A stretch of 64,000 nt of DNA from Pseudomonas sp. ATCC 13867 (GCF_000349845.1 NC_020829.1:496001-560000); one strand, 5' to 3'. Numbered from the stretch's first letter, positions 8,495-21,086 are shown. The notes: generated from the sequence alone by a model not told the origin. Numbers and translations: made by a program.

Positions 8495-8515
8495 CGTCAC
8501 AGCTCCCAATATGAT
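8488..8515 (+). promoter_or_regulatory. sigma-70 promoter of the bio operon
   Basis: A consensus -35 TTGACA (8488-8493) and a -10 TATGAT (8510-8515) are spaced by 16 bp, about 80 bp upstream of bioB. This is one of the best sigma-70 matches in the window and is fully overlapped at the -35 by the BirA-type operator. Confidence 0.72.
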
Positions 8516-8596
8516 GCCTTTAGCCTGAATCCCGGTGGCGTGCTGCCGGCTCACTAGACAAAAAGGCGCCCCCGACAGCGTCGAAAGGATATGCCC

Positions 8597-9655
8597 ATGA
8601 GTGCCACCGCAGCCCAGGTAACCCGCCACGATTGGACTCTCGCCGAAGTCCGCGGCCTGTTCGAGCAACCCTTCAACGACCTGTTGTTCCAGGCGCAGAC
8701 CCTGCACCGTGCGCACTTCGACCCGAACCGCGTGCAGGTGTCCACCCTGCTGTCGATCAAGACCGGCGCCTGCCCGGAAGACTGCAAGTACTGCCCGCAG
8801 TCCGGCCACTACAACACCGGCCTGGACAAGGAAAAGCTGATGGAAGTGCAGAAGGTGCTGGAAGCTGCGGCGGAAGCCAAGGCCATCGGCTCCACCCGCT
8901 TCTGCATGGGCGCCGCCTGGAAGCACCCGTCGGCCAAGGACATGCCCTATGTGCTGGAAATGGTGAAGGGCGTGAAGAAGCTCGGCCTGGAAACCTGCAT
9001 GACCCTGGGCAAGCTGACCCAGGAGCAGACCCAGTCGCTGGCCGAAGCGGGCCTGGACTACTACAACCACAACCTCGACACCTCGCCGGAGTTCTACGGC
9101 AACATCATCACCACTCGCACCTACGGCGAGCGCCTGCAGACCCTGGCCTACGTGCGCGAGGCAGGGATGAAGATCTGCTCCGGCGGCATCCTCGGCATGG
9201 GCGAGTCGGTGGACGACCGCGCCGGCCTGCTGATCCAACTGGCCAACCTGCCCGAGCACCCGGAATCGGTGCCGATCAACATGCTGGTGAAGGTGAAGGG
9301 CACCCCGCTGGCCGAGGAGAAGGACGTCGACCCGTTCGACTTCATCCGCACCCTGGCGGTCGCCCGCATCCTCATGCCGAAATCCCACGTGCGCCTGTCT
9401 GCCGGCCGCGAGCAGATGAACGAGCAGATGCAGGCTTTGGCCTTCATGGCCGGCGCCAACTCGATCTTCTACGGCGAGAAGCTGCTGACCACCAAGAACC
9501 CGCAGGCCGAGAAGGACATGCAACTGTTCGCACGTCTGGGCATCAAGCCCGAGGAGCGCGAGGAGCACGCCGACGAAGTGCACCAGGCTGCCATCGAGCA
9601 GGCGCTGGTGGAACAACGCGACTCCCAGCTGTTCTATAACGCGGCTTCGGCCTGA
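8597..9655 (+). CDS. bioB: biotin synthase
   Basis: BioB is a radical-SAM enzyme that inserts sulfur into dethiobiotin in the last step of biotin synthesis. The 352-residue protein has the radical-SAM cysteine motif [10 protein letters not shown] near residue 56 and later family motifs [13 protein letters not shown] and GGILGMGES. The second ATG (8597) is the better start: AAAGGA at 8584-8589 is seven bases from it but only one base from the ATG at 8591. It heads the bio cluster and is separated from bioF by 146 bp that hold a REPIN. The protein looks complete and close to the P. aeruginosa enzyme. Confidence 0.97.
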   Translation: MSATAAQVTRHDWTLAEVRGLFEQPFNDLLFQAQTLHRAHFDPNRVQVSTLLSIKTGACPEDCKYCPQSGHYNTGLDKEKLMEVQKVLEAAAEAKAIGSTRFCMGAAWKHPSAKDMPYVLEMVKGVKKLGLETCMTLGKLTQEQTQSLAEAGLDYYNHNLDTSPEFYGNIITTRTYGERLQTLAYVREAGMKICSGGILGMGESVDDRAGLLIQLANLPEHPESVPINMLVKVKGTPLAEEKDVDPFDFIRTLAVARILMPKSHVRLSAGREQMNEQMQALAFMAGANSIFYGEKLLTTKNPQAEKDMQLFARLGIKPEEREEHADEVHQAAIEQALVEQRDSQLFYNAASA

Positions 9656-9665
9656 TCGCTTTTAA

Positions 9666-9760
9666 TGTAGGAACGAGGGGGACGCCTAGTCCTTGCTCGC
9701 GAACCGCCTGGCACCCTGAGCCTCCGGGGAGCAATGTTCGCGAGCAAGCTCGCTCCTACA
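9666..9760. repeat. REPIN between bioB and bioF
   Basis: A degenerate forward REP (about 9666-9704, with an internal insertion) faces a well-conserved inverted copy ending CTCGCTCCTACA at 9736-9760. Together they form the inverted pair typical of Pseudomonas REPINs, and lie inside the biotin operon. Confidence 0.8.
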
Positions 9761-9801
9761 GGTTCTCCTTTCGGAGTACCGCCGCCGCTTTGGGGTTGCG
9801 T

Positions 9802-11007
9802 ATGTCTTTCGATCTCGCCGCCCGCCTGGCCCAGCGCCAGGCGGAGGACCTTTACCGCCGCCGCCCGCTGCTGGAATCCCCGCAGGGGCCGGATGTGCTC
9901 ATCGATGGCCGGCCGATGCTGGCCTTCTGTTCCAATGACTACCTGGGCCTGGCCAATCACCCCGAAGTGATCGCCGCCCTGCGCGCCGGCGCCGAGCGCT
10001 GGGGCGTGGGCGGTGGCGCCTCGCACCTGGTCAACGGCCACTGCGGGCCGCACCACGAGCTGGAGCTGGCGCTCGCCGAGTTCACCGGCCGTCCGCGCGC
10101 GCTGCTGTTCTCCACTGGCTACATGGCCAACCTCGGCACCGTCACCGCCCTGGCGGGCAAGGGTGATAGCGTGCTGGAAGACCGCCTCAACCATGCCTCG
10201 CTGCTGGATGCCGGCCTGCTCTCCGGCGCGCGCTTCTCGCGCTACCTGCACAACGACGCCGCCAGCCTCGCCGCGCGCCTGGACAAGGCCGAAGGCAGCA
10301 CCCTGGTGGTGACCGACGGCGTGTTCAGCATGGACGGCGACCTGGCCGACCTGCCCAGCCTTTGCGCGACGGCCCGAAAGCGGGGTGCCTGGGTGATGGT
10401 GGACGATGCCCACGGCTTCGGCCCGCTCGGGGCGAACGGCGGCGGCATCGTCGAACATTTCGGTCTGGGCATGGACGACGTGCCCGTGCTGGTCGGCACC
10501 CTCGGCAAGGCCTTCGGCACCGCCGGCGCCTTCGTCGCGGGCAGCGAGGAACTGATCGAGACGCTGATCCAGTTCGCCCGCCCCTACATCTACACCACCA
10601 GCCAGCCGCCGGCGGTGGCCTGCGCCACGCTGAAAAGCCTGGAGCTGCTGCGCGCCGAGAACTGGCGCCGCGACCATCTCAATGCCCTCATCGCACGCTT
10701 CCGCTCGGGGGCCGAAGCCATCGGCCTGCGCCTGATGGACAGCCCGACGCCGATCCAGCCGATCCTCATCGGCGGTAGCCGCCAGGCAATGGCCTTGTCG
10801 GCGGAGCTGCGCGAGCGCGGCATCCTGGTCGGTGCGATCCGTCCGCCGACCGTGCCGGCCGGCACCGCGCGCCTGCGTGTGACGCTCTCCGCGCTGCACA
10901 GCGAAGCGCAGGTCGATCACCTGCTGGTGGCGCTCGCGGAAAGCTGGCAGCGCGTGTCGTCTAGCCTTCTGGCAGAGATCGATGCCGAGGAGGGCGACGA
11001 TGCGTGA
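9802..11007 (+). CDS. bioF: 8-amino-7-oxononanoate synthase
   Basis: BioF is a PLP enzyme joining pimeloyl-ACP and alanine to give 8-amino-7-oxononanoate. The 401-residue protein shows [14 protein letters not shown] near the N-terminus, the substrate/PLP region DDAHGFG (about residue 200) and the PLP lysine in [11 protein letters not shown] (about residue 236). I start it at the ATG at 9802; an earlier in-frame start adds only four residues. The stop codon overlaps the bioH start by 8 bp, so the downstream genes are translationally coupled. Confidence 0.96.
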   Translation: MSFDLAARLAQRQAEDLYRRRPLLESPQGPDVLIDGRPMLAFCSNDYLGLANHPEVIAALRAGAERWGVGGGASHLVNGHCGPHHELELALAEFTGRPRALLFSTGYMANLGTVTALAGKGDSVLEDRLNHASLLDAGLLSGARFSRYLHNDAASLAARLDKAEGSTLVVTDGVFSMDGDLADLPSLCATARKRGAWVMVDDAHGFGPLGANGGGIVEHFGLGMDDVPVLVGTLGKAFGTAGAFVAGSEELIETLIQFARPYIYTTSQPPAVACATLKSLELLRAENWRRDHLNALIARFRSGAEAIGLRLMDSPTPIQPILIGGSRQAMALSAELRERGILVGAIRPPTVPAGTARLRVTLSALHSEAQVDHLLVALAESWQRVSSSLLAEIDAEEGDDA

Positions 11008-11725
11008 CCAACTGATCCTGCTGCCGGGCTGGGGCCTGGGCAGCGCGCCGCTGGAGCCGCTGCGCGATGCGCTGCTGGAACAGGCACCGCACCTGAACGT
11101 ACAGATCGAGCCGCTGCCGACCGATGCCGACCCCAACGCCTGGCTCGACGAGCTGGACGACAACGTCCCCCACGATGCCTGGATCGCCGGCTGGTCGCTG
11201 GGCGGCATGCTCGCCGCCGAGCTGGCCGCGCGGCGTGGCGAATCCTGCCGCGGGCTGGTCACCCTGGCCAGCAACCCCTGTTTCCGCCGCCGCGAGGATT
11301 GGTCCGAGGCGATGGCGGGCGAGGTGTTCGAGGACTTCTTCGAAGCCTTCCTGCTGGAGCCGCAGCTGGTGCGCAAGCGTTTCACCCTGCTGGTCGCCCA
11401 GGGCGCGCGCGATGCCCGAACCCTGGCGCGGCAGCTACAGGTGGCGCTGCCGCAACTGGATGCCGCTGGGCTGACCGCCGGCCTGCAACTGCTCGGCCAG
11501 CTCGATGCCCGCCCCGCCCTGGGGCGCTACCCCGGTCCGCAACTGCACCTGTTCGCCGACAACGACGCCCTGGTGCCGGCGAGCGCAGCCGATGCCCTGC
11601 TGGAGTGGCTGCCGGACATCGAGGTCGCCCGGATGGCCGGCGCCAGCCACGGCCTGCCGCTGGAGCAGCCGGACGAGGTAGCTGGCGCCATCCTGAGATT
11701 CATCCACGAGGGCGACGATGCCTGA
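11000..11725 (+). CDS. bioH: pimeloyl-ACP methyl ester esterase (BioH)
   Basis: This alpha/beta-hydrolase of 241 residues hydrolyses the methyl ester of pimeloyl-ACP, ending the BioC/BioH pimelate branch. The nucleophile elbow GWSLGG lies near residue 78, and a catalytic histidine is in [10 protein letters not shown] near residue 218. An Asp in [11 protein letters not shown] is the likely third member of the triad. It starts at the ATG at 11000, overlapping bioF by 8 bp, and overlaps bioC by 8 bp at its other end. The oxyanion-hole region is LLPGWGLG at the N-terminus. Confidence 0.92.
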   Translation: MRDQLILLPGWGLGSAPLEPLRDALLEQAPHLNVQIEPLPTDADPNAWLDELDDNVPHDAWIAGWSLGGMLAAELAARRGESCRGLVTLASNPCFRRREDWSEAMAGEVFEDFFEAFLLEPQLVRKRFTLLVAQGARDARTLARQLQVALPQLDAAGLTAGLQLLGQLDARPALGRYPGPQLHLFADNDALVPASAADALLEWLPDIEVARMAGASHGLPLEQPDEVAGAILRFIHEGDDA

Positions 11726-12515
11726 CTGCAGTCATAGCGTGCTGCCTGACAAGCGCCAGGTCGCCGCGTCCTTCTCCCGCGCCGCGCAGACCTACGATGC
11801 GGTGGCCGACCTGCAACGCGCGGTCGGCTCGCAGCTGTTGCGGCGATTGCCGGGCGAGCTGGCACCGCAGTGCTGGACCGACCTGGGCAGCGGCACCGGT
11901 TACTTCACCCGCGTCCTGGCGGCTCACTATCCACAGGCCCGGGGCCTGGCCATCGATATCGCCGAAGGCATGCTGCGTCATGCCCGCGAGCTGGGCGGCG
12001 CGGAACATTTCATTGGCGGAGACGCCGAGCATCTGCCGCTGCGTGACGGCGCCTGCGACCTGCTGTTCTCCAGCCTGGCGCTGCAATGGTGCGCGGATCT
12101 GCCGTCGGTGCTGGGCGAGGCGCGGCGAGTGCTGCGTCCGAACGGCGTGCTGGCGTTCAGCAGCCTGTGCATCGGCACGTTGGGCGAATTGCGCAAGAGC
12201 TGGGAGGCGGTGGACGGTTTCGTCCATGTGAACCGCTTCCGCGCGTTCGAGGACTACCAGCGGCATTGCGCGGACAGTGGGCTGGAGGTGCTTGAACTGC
12301 GCACCGAAGACCGCGTCCTGCATTTTCCCGATCTGCGCAACCTGACCCACGAACTCAAGGCGCTCGGCGCGCACAACCTCAACCCTGGTCGTCCCGACGG
12401 ACTGACCGGGCGCGAGCGGGTGCGCGCGCTGATCGCCGCCTATGAACGATTCCGCCAGCCCCAGGGGCTGCCGGCGACCTACCGGGTGGTCTACGCCGTC
12501 CTGCGCAAGAACTGA
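11718..12515 (+). CDS. bioC: malonyl-ACP O-methyltransferase
   Basis: BioC caps malonyl-ACP with a methyl group from SAM so that the fatty-acid machinery can build the pimeloyl chain. The 265-residue protein has a class I methyltransferase fold with the SAM motif [10 protein letters not shown] near residue 55, [11 protein letters not shown] following it, and [10 protein letters not shown] as motif IV. It overlaps bioH by 8 bp, which fits the two acting in one branch. After bioC the operon is interrupted by a REPIN before bioD. Confidence 0.95.
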   Translation: MPDCSHSVLPDKRQVAASFSRAAQTYDAVADLQRAVGSQLLRRLPGELAPQCWTDLGSGTGYFTRVLAAHYPQARGLAIDIAEGMLRHARELGGAEHFIGGDAEHLPLRDGACDLLFSSLALQWCADLPSVLGEARRVLRPNGVLAFSSLCIGTLGELRKSWEAVDGFVHVNRFRAFEDYQRHCADSGLEVLELRTEDRVLHFPDLRNLTHELKALGAHNLNPGRPDGLTGRERVRALIAAYERFRQPQGLPATYRVVYAVLRKN

Positions 12516-12519
12516 ATCC

Positions 12520-13304
<785 letters not shown>

Positions 13305-13377
13305 CGACACCTGGCCGGGCGGGTGGAAGTCTGCTTGAATGGTGGCCATTGGCTGTCTTTGTCCTGGGAGACGCACG

Positions 13378-13602
13378 ATGGAAATCTCCGGTAATGCATT
13401 TGCCGCGGCCCTGGGTTCGGTCCAGGCCGGCCAGCGCCGCGTCGACCAGGCTGGCGCCGAGATCGCCGGCAACGCCTCCAGCGCCGTCCTGGCCGATCAC
13501 CTGATGGACCTGCGCCGCGGCCAGCATGAGGTCGAGGCTGGCGCCAAGGTCATCCAGGCCGCCGACGAAACGCTCGGCACCCTCATCGATATCCGCGCCT
13601 GA
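13378..13602 (+). CDS. 74-residue protein resembling flagellar rod/hook terminal helices
   Basis: A good ribosome-binding site (GGGAG at 13366-13370) precedes the ATG at 13378. The protein is short and helical. Its N-terminal part ends in GAEIAGNASSA, which resembles the N-I-A-N-x-x-T signature of axial flagellar proteins, and its C-terminal part VEAGAKVIQAADETLGTLID resembles the YEANxKVIxTxDEMLGTLLD signature at the C-terminus of FlgC/FlgE-type proteins. There is no central domain. No flagellar genes lie nearby. The likeness is read by eye; the function is unknown, and the real relation could be convergent coiled-coil character. Confidence 0.72.
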   Translation: MEISGNAFAAALGSVQAGQRRVDQAGAEIAGNASSAVLADHLMDLRRGQHEVEAGAKVIQAADETLGTLIDIRA

Positions 13603-13757
13603 CGGCCACTTTCCTCGCGTATGTTCTTCTCATCCCACCGGCTGTCCTCGCGACGCGCCGGCCGCTCTGGCATGGGCTTTAATCAATGGCAGGACGGTGG
13701 CGCGAAAGCCCTCCGGCGGTTGCCTTGCTAGCGTGACCGGGCGGTCAGTCTGCGTGC

Positions 13758-13786
13758 TTGACAAGGGTATGGCGTAAACGTATGTT
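13758..13786 (+). promoter_or_regulatory. candidate sigma-70 promoter of the first acyl-CoA dehydrogenase gene
   Basis: A perfect TTGACA (13758-13763) is followed after 17 bp by TATGTT (13781-13786). The PsrA-like palindrome begins two bases later, which is a sensible repression geometry. The 308-bp gap from 13603 to 13910 otherwise holds no visible gene. Confidence 0.55.
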
Positions 13787-13787
13787 T

Positions 13788-13801
13788 CAAACGCCTGTTT
13801 G
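13788..13801. promoter_or_regulatory. PsrA box (fatty-acid-responsive operator)
   Basis: CAAAC-GCCT-GTTTG is a perfect inverted repeat matching the published PsrA consensus (G/C)AAAC-N2-4-GTTT(G/C). PsrA is a TetR-type repressor released by long-chain acyl signals, so the following beta-oxidation gene would be induced by fatty acids. Confidence 0.72.
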
Positions 13802-13910
13802 ACTGTCGGGATGCGTGCGCGCACCGACTGGGCGGCCGGGAACGATCCCGCACTGCGACCGCAACTACCGGTCGCCCATTCACCAGAACCCTTCGTAGAG
13901 GTTTACCGCT

Positions 13911-15716
13911 ATGCCTGATTACAAGGCCCCCTTGCGTGATATCCGTTTCGTTCGCGACGAGCTGCTGGGCTACGAAGCGCACTACCAGAACCTGCCGGGC
14001 GCCCAAGACGCCACCCCGGACATGGTCAATGCCATCCTCGAAGAGGGTGCGAAGTTCTGCGAACAGGTGATCGCTCCGCTGAACCGCGTTGGCGACCTGG
14101 AAGGCTGCAAGTGGAGCCCGGAAGGCGTGAAGACCCCGACCGGCTTCAAGGAGGCCTACCAGCAGTTCGTCGAAGGCGGCTGGCCGAGTCTGGCCCATGA
14201 CGTCGAGCATGGCGGTCAGGGTCTGCCCGAATCCCTCGGCATGGCCATCAGCGAGATGGTTGGCCAGGCCAACTGGTCCTGGGGCATGTACCCGGGCCTG
14301 TCCCACGGCGCCATGAACACCCTGCACGCCCACGGCACCCCGGAACAGCAGCAGGCTTACCTGACCAAGCTGGTTTCCGGCGAGTGGACCGGCACCATGT
14401 GCCTGACCGAGCCGCATTGCGGCACCGACCTGGGTATGCTGCGCACCAAGGCCGAGCCGCAGGCCGACGGCACCTACAAGATCACCGGCACCAAGATCTT
14501 CATCTCCGCTGGCGAACACGACATGGCCGACAACATCGTCCACATCGTGCTGGCCCGTCTGCCCGACGCCCCGCAGGGCACCAAGGGCATCTCGCTGTTC
14601 ATCGTGCCGAAGTTCCTGCCCAATGCCGAAGGCGGCGTAGGCGAGCGCAACGCCGTTTCCTGCGGCTCCATCGAGCACAAGATGGGCATCCACGGCAACG
14701 CCACCTGCGTGATGAACTTCGACGCCGCCACCGGCTTCCTGATCGGCCCGCCGAACAAGGGCCTGAACTGCATGTTCACCTTCATGAACACCGCTCGCCT
14801 GGGTACCGCGCTGCAAGGCCTGGCCCACGCCGAGATCGGTTTCCAGGGTGGCATCGCCTACGCTCGCGAGCGTCTGCAGATGCGTTCGCTGACCGGCCCG
14901 AAAGCCCCGGAAAAAGCCGCCGACCCGATCATCGTGCACCCCGACGTACGCCGTATGCTGCTGACCGCCAAGGCGTTCGCCGAAGGCAACCGCGCCATGC
15001 TGTACTTCGCCGCCAAGCAGGTCGACATCGTCCAGCGCAGCCAGGACGAAGAAGAGAAGAAAGCCGCTGACGCGATGCTGGCCTTCCTCACCCCGATCGC
15101 CAAGGCGTTCATGACCGAAGTGGGCTTCGAAGCCGCCAACCACGGCGTGCAGATCTATGGCGGCCACGGCTTCATCGCCGAACACGGCATGGAACAGAAC
15201 GTCCGCGACAGCCGCATCTCCATGTTGTACGAAGGCACCACAGGCGTTCAGGCGCTCGACCTGCTGGGCCGCAAGATCCTCATGACCCAGGGCGAAGCGC
15301 TCAAGGGCTTCACCAAGATCGTGCACAAGTTCTGTCAGGCCAACGAAGCCAACGACGCCGTGAAGGAGTTCGTTGCACCGCTGGCCGCGCTGAACAAGGA
15401 GTGGGGCGACCTGACCATGAAGGTCGGCATGGCCGCCATGAAGGACCGCGAGGAAGTCGGCGCCGCATCGGTCGACTACCTGATGTTCTCCGGCTACGCC
15501 TGCCTGGCCTACTTCTGGGCCGACATGGCTCGCCTGGCTGCCGAGAAGCTGGCCGCCGGTACCAGCGAAGAGGCCTTCTACCAGGCCAAGCTGAAGACCG
15601 CGCGCTTCTACTTCCAGCGCATCCTGCCGCGCACCCGCGCGCACGTTGGCTCCATGCTGTCGGGCGCCAACAACCTGATGGACCTGGCCGAGGAAGATTT
15701 CGCCCTCGGTTACTGA
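13911..15716 (+). CDS. fadE1: long-chain acyl-CoA dehydrogenase (about 600-residue type)
   Basis: This 601-residue FAD enzyme catalyses the first step of beta-oxidation. Its length and C-terminal extension match the large acyl-CoA dehydrogenases of Pseudomonas; by position it corresponds to the P. aeruginosa enzyme called FadE1. Visible motifs are [12 protein letters not shown] (substrate/flavin contact, about residue 165), [14 protein letters not shown] after it, and the catalytic-base segment [17 protein letters not shown] around residue 440. It begins [12 protein letters not shown], as do its two neighbours. A strong hairpin terminator follows, so this gene is transcribed alone under the PsrA-type promoter. 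Confidence 0.93.
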   Translation: MPDYKAPLRDIRFVRDELLGYEAHYQNLPGAQDATPDMVNAILEEGAKFCEQVIAPLNRVGDLEGCKWSPEGVKTPTGFKEAYQQFVEGGWPSLAHDVEHGGQGLPESLGMAISEMVGQANWSWGMYPGLSHGAMNTLHAHGTPEQQQAYLTKLVSGEWTGTMCLTEPHCGTDLGMLRTKAEPQADGTYKITGTKIFISAGEHDMADNIVHIVLARLPDAPQGTKGISLFIVPKFLPNAEGGVGERNAVSCGSIEHKMGIHGNATCVMNFDAATGFLIGPPNKGLNCMFTFMNTARLGTALQGLAHAEIGFQGGIAYARERLQMRSLTGPKAPEKAADPIIVHPDVRRMLLTAKAFAEGNRAMLYFAAKQVDIVQRSQDEEEKKAADAMLAFLTPIAKAFMTEVGFEAANHGVQIYGGHGFIAEHGMEQNVRDSRISMLYEGTTGVQALDLLGRKILMTQGEALKGFTKIVHKFCQANEANDAVKEFVAPLAALNKEWGDLTMKVGMAAMKDREEVGAASVDYLMFSGYACLAYFWADMARLAAEKLAAGTSEEAFYQAKLKTARFYFQRILPRTRAHVGSMLSGANNLMDLAEEDFALGY

Positions 15717-15763
15717 TCAGCGCTCGTAACGGACGGTTTGCCGTCCGTCTGCTGAACAGTAGG

Positions 15764-15788
15764 AAGCCCGCCGCAAGGCGGGCTTTTT
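15764..15788 (+). terminator. intrinsic terminator after the first acyl-CoA dehydrogenase
   Basis: GCCCGCC at 15766-15772 pairs with GGCGGGC across a short loop and is followed by five T. Confidence 0.9.
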
Positions 15789-15887
15789 CGTATCCGCAAT
15801 CACGCAAATGCCTGCAGAGGGTGCCATTATTACGCCACTTGCTGGCTTGTTGATCCCGAGTCCGGCGCCAACGCTTCGGAACTTCCT

Positions 15888-17168
15888 GTGCGACCCACGG
15901 CTCCTTACCGGCTCAGCCACTTTCTCACTCCGCTGCTGCTGATCCCGGCGGGCATCGCCGCCGGCTCCCTGGCCGAACTATCCGAATTCTTCACCTCGCT
16001 GTTCAATGTCCTGCCGACCCTGTTGCTGCTCCTCGGCGGCGCCCTGTGCATGGTCTACGGTCGCCAGCGCCAGCTGTTCATGCTGACGGTGGTGTACATC
16101 GCGTATTTCCTGCTCGATACCCAGGTCGACTATTTCCAGGCGCACCGCGTGGTGATGCCGGAGGCGGCGCTGGTGTTCCACCTGTGTTGCGTGCTGCTGC
16201 CACTGCTCTACGGCCTGTACGGCATCTGGCAGGAGCGCATGCACATGCTGCAGGACCTGCTCGCTCGCAGCGCCGCGCTGGTCGCGGTGGCCGGGGTGGC
16301 GACGGCCCTGGCCAAGCGCTTCCCGCAGGGCCTGGCGAAACTGCTCAGCGAGGTCTACTGGCCGTCGCTGCACGGCCAGTGGATGAGCCTGGCGCAACTG
16401 TCCTACTTCGGCTTCAGCCTCGCCTTCATCGCTCTGCTCGCCGCCTACGCGCGCCAGCCGCGCCCGCTGCACGCCGCGCAACTGGTGGGATTGGTCGGCC
16501 TGCTGTGGATGCTGCCCAAGGTCTTCATCCTGCCCCACGCGCTGACCGTGATGACCAGCCTGGTGATGCTCACCCTGGCCGGCGCGGTGGCCCACGAGGC
16601 GTACCAGATGGCCTTCCGCGACGAACTCACCGGCCTGCCCGGACGCCGCGCGCTGAACGAGCGCTTCCAGCGCCTGGGCCAGCAGTACGTGCTGGCGATG
16701 ATCGACGTGGACCACTTCAAGAAATTCAACGACAGCCACGGCCACGACGTCGGCGACCAGGTGCTGCGCATGGTTGCCAGCCAACTGCGGCGCACCGGCG
16801 GGGGCGGCAAGGCGTATCGCTACGGCGGTGAGGAGTTCACCCTGGTATTCGCGGGCAAGTCGCTGGAGCAGTGCCTGCCGCACCTCGATGGCGTCCGCCA
16901 GGCCATCGAGAAGTACGCGATGCATCTGCGCGATCGCGGACACCGCCCCAGGGACGATCGCCAGGGCCGCACCAGACGCGGTGGCAAGGATGCGCAACTG
17001 GTCTCGGTCACCATCAGCGTCGGCGTGGCCGAGCGCGATGGCGAACGGCGCACGCCGGAAGAAGTGATCAAGGGCGCCGACCAGGCGCTGTACTCGGCCA
17101 AGAGCGGCGGGCGCAACCGGGTCGCCGTGCACGGGCAGACGCATCGGGGCGCGGTGCGAACGGCCTGA
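15888..17168 (+). CDS. membrane-bound diguanylate cyclase (GGDEF protein, no visible I-site)
   Basis: The first 230 residues hold about six hydrophobic helices, followed by a GGDEF domain from residue 240 (FRDELTGLPGRRALNERF). The active-site loop reads RYGGEEF and metal/substrate residues are in IDVDHFKKFNDSHGHDVGDQ, so the cyclase should be active. The position for the inhibitory RxxD, five residues before GGEEF, is occupied by glycines, so product inhibition there is unlikely. A basic insertion (about residues 350-370) interrupts the domain. The start is a GTG at 15888, chosen because the first helix begins immediately; no ATG lies nearby in frame. The gene sits between two dehydrogenases that are adjacent in P. 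aeruginosa as I recall. Confidence 0.88.
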   Translation: MRPTAPYRLSHFLTPLLLIPAGIAAGSLAELSEFFTSLFNVLPTLLLLLGGALCMVYGRQRQLFMLTVVYIAYFLLDTQVDYFQAHRVVMPEAALVFHLCCVLLPLLYGLYGIWQERMHMLQDLLARSAALVAVAGVATALAKRFPQGLAKLLSEVYWPSLHGQWMSLAQLSYFGFSLAFIALLAAYARQPRPLHAAQLVGLVGLLWMLPKVFILPHALTVMTSLVMLTLAGAVAHEAYQMAFRDELTGLPGRRALNERFQRLGQQYVLAMIDVDHFKKFNDSHGHDVGDQVLRMVASQLRRTGGGGKAYRYGGEEFTLVFAGKSLEQCLPHLDGVRQAIEKYAMHLRDRGHRPRDDRQGRTRRGGKDAQLVSVTISVGVAERDGERRTPEEVIKGADQALYSAKSGGRNRVAVHGQTHRGAVRTA

Positions 17169-17287
17169 ACGCCCTGCGTTATGACCGCGCATTCAGCGCG
17201 TGCAGCGTGATTGTCCAGGGGCTCTTGCGCCGTTAGGTTCAAGGTTTCCGCGCCGCGCTGGCGCCCTGAACCGAACGGAGATTCGCG

Positions 17288-19084
<1,797 letters not shown>

Positions 19085-19098
19085 TCCCCACGCCAGAC

Positions 19099-19135
19099 GA
19101 GGAGGCCCGCTTCGCCGCGGGCCTCCTCGTTTTTT
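19099..19135 (+). terminator. strong intrinsic terminator after the second dehydrogenase
   Basis: A 12-bp perfect stem, GAGGAGGCCCGC with GCGGGCCTCCTC, is followed by six T. Confidence 0.93.
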
Positions 19136-19293
19136 GCTACATATTGTGACCAATCTATAGTTGTGCAGTCACATCATGACGCTTAAAGTCTGAAAAGTTG
19201 TTGGAGTAAACTCCGGCGGCGTACCTTCGTGTACCTCCTATTCTGATACCGCTGGCTGCCTGATCAGCCGTCGTTTTCGTTCGAGGATCCATC

Positions 19294-21072
19294 ATGGCTG
19301 ACTACAAAGCTCCCCTGCGCGACATGCAATTCGTCCTCAATGAAGTCTTCGAGGTCGCCAACCTGTGGGCCGAACTGCCCGCCCTGGCCGAGACCGTCGA
19401 TGCCGAGACCGCGTCGGCAATCCTCGAAGAGGCCGGCAAGGTCACCGGCGGCGTGATCGCCCCGCTGAACCGCAGCGGCGACGAAGAAGGCTGCAACTGG
19501 AGCGCCGAGGGCGTGAAGACCCCGGCCGGCTTCCCCGAGGCCTACCGCACCTACGCCGAAGGCGGCTGGGTGGGCGTGGGCGGCGCGCCGGAATTCGGCG
19601 GTATGGGCATGCCCAAGGTGATCGGCGCCCAGGTCGAGGAAATGGTCAACTCGGCCAACCTGTCCTTCGGCCTGTACCCGATGCTCACCGCCGGCGCCTG
19701 CCTGTCGCTGCTCAACCACGCCAGCGAAGAATTGAAGGCCAAGTACCTGCCGAACATGTACGCCGGCACCTGGGCCGGTTCCATGTGCCTGACCGAGCCG
19801 CACGCCGGCACCGACCTGGGCATGATCCGCACCAAGGCCGAACCGCAGGCCGACGGCAGCTTCAAGATTTCCGGCACCAAGATATTCATCACCGGCGGCG
19901 AGCACGACCTGACCGAGAACATTATCCACCTGGTCCTGGCCAAGCTGCCCGACGCGCCGGCCGGCTCCAAGGGCATCTCGCTGTTTCTGGTGCCGAAGGT
20001 GATGGTCAACGCCGACGGCTCCCTGGCCGGGCGCAACGCCGTGTCCTGTGGCTCCATCGAGCACAAGATGGGCATCAAGGGCTCCGCCACCTGCGTGATG
20101 AACTTCGACGGCGCCACCGGCTGGATCGTCGATGCGCCGAACAAGGGCCTGGCCGCCATGTTCACCATGATGAACTACGAGCGCCTGGGCGTTGGCATCC
20201 AGGGCCTGGCCACTGGCGAGCGCTCCTACCAGAGCGCGGTGGAGTACGCCCGCGAGCGTATCCAGAGCCGCGCGCCGACCGGCCCGGTGGCTCAGGACAA
20301 GGCCGCCGACCCGATCATCGTGCACCCTGACGTACGTCGCATGCTGCTCACCATGAAGGCGCTGAACGAAGGCGGCCGCGCCTTCTCCAGCTACGTCGCC
20401 ATGCAGCTGGACACCGCCAAGTACAGCGAAGAGCCGACCACCCGCAAGCGCGCCGAGGAACTGGTCGCTCTGCTGACCCCGGTGGCCAAGGCCTTCCTCA
20501 CCGACATGGGCCTGGAAACCACCATCCACGGCCAGCAGATCTTCGGCGGCCACGGCTTCATCCGCGAGTGGGGCCAGGAGCAGCTGGTGCGCGACTGCCG
20601 CATCACCCAGATCTACGAAGGCACCAACGGCATCCAGGCACTGGACCTGATGGGCCGCAAGATCGTCGGCAGCGGCGGTGCCTACTGCAAGCTGTTCACC
20701 GACGAGATCCGCGCCTTCACCGCCTCGGCGTCGGCTGAGCTGGCCGAGTTCACCGGCCCGCTGAATGCTGCCGTGCAGAACCTGGACGAGCTGACCGCCT
20801 GGGTCCTGGACCGCGCCAAGGGCAACCCGAACGAAATCGGCGCCGCCTCGGTCGAGTACCTGCACGCCTTCGGCTACACCGCCTACGCGTACATGTGGGC
20901 CCTGATGGCTCGCGCTTCGCTGGGCAAGGAAGGCCAGGACGAGTTCTATGCCAGCAAGCTCGGCACCGCGCGCTTCTACTTCGCCCGCCTGCTACCGCGC
21001 ATCCACTCGCTGAGTGCCTCGGTGAAGGCCGGCAGCGAGTCGCTGTACCTGCTGGACGCCGCGCAGTTCTAA
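19294..21072 (+). CDS. fadE2: acyl-CoA dehydrogenase, third paralogue
   Basis: This 592-residue enzyme begins [12 protein letters not shown] and keeps the family motifs CLTEPHAGTDLG, KIFITGGEHDL and IYEGTNGIQALDLMGRK. It is more divergent than the first two. By synteny it matches the P. aeruginosa enzyme called FadE2. It has its own 209-bp upstream region, more AT-rich than the surroundings, and a downstream terminator, so it is a separate transcription unit. The symbol is by synteny and recall. Confidence 0.9.
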   Translation: MADYKAPLRDMQFVLNEVFEVANLWAELPALAETVDAETASAILEEAGKVTGGVIAPLNRSGDEEGCNWSAEGVKTPAGFPEAYRTYAEGGWVGVGGAPEFGGMGMPKVIGAQVEEMVNSANLSFGLYPMLTAGACLSLLNHASEELKAKYLPNMYAGTWAGSMCLTEPHAGTDLGMIRTKAEPQADGSFKISGTKIFITGGEHDLTENIIHLVLAKLPDAPAGSKGISLFLVPKVMVNADGSLAGRNAVSCGSIEHKMGIKGSATCVMNFDGATGWIVDAPNKGLAAMFTMMNYERLGVGIQGLATGERSYQSAVEYARERIQSRAPTGPVAQDKAADPIIVHPDVRRMLLTMKALNEGGRAFSSYVAMQLDTAKYSEEPTTRKRAEELVALLTPVAKAFLTDMGLETTIHGQQIFGGHGFIREWGQEQLVRDCRITQIYEGTNGIQALDLMGRKIVGSGGAYCKLFTDEIRAFTASASAELAEFTGPLNAAVQNLDELTAWVLDRAKGNPNEIGAASVEYLHAFGYTAYAYMWALMARASLGKEGQDEFYASKLGTARFYFARLLPRIHSLSASVKAGSESLYLLDAAQF

Positions 21073-21086
21073 GCGTTCTGAGAAAG

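Noticed and set aside
19143..19180. TGTGA/TCACA half-sites before the third dehydrogenase, considered as a Vfr (CRP) site
   Set aside because: No pair has the six-base spacing of the consensus, and the combination seems fortuitous in this AT-richer leader.
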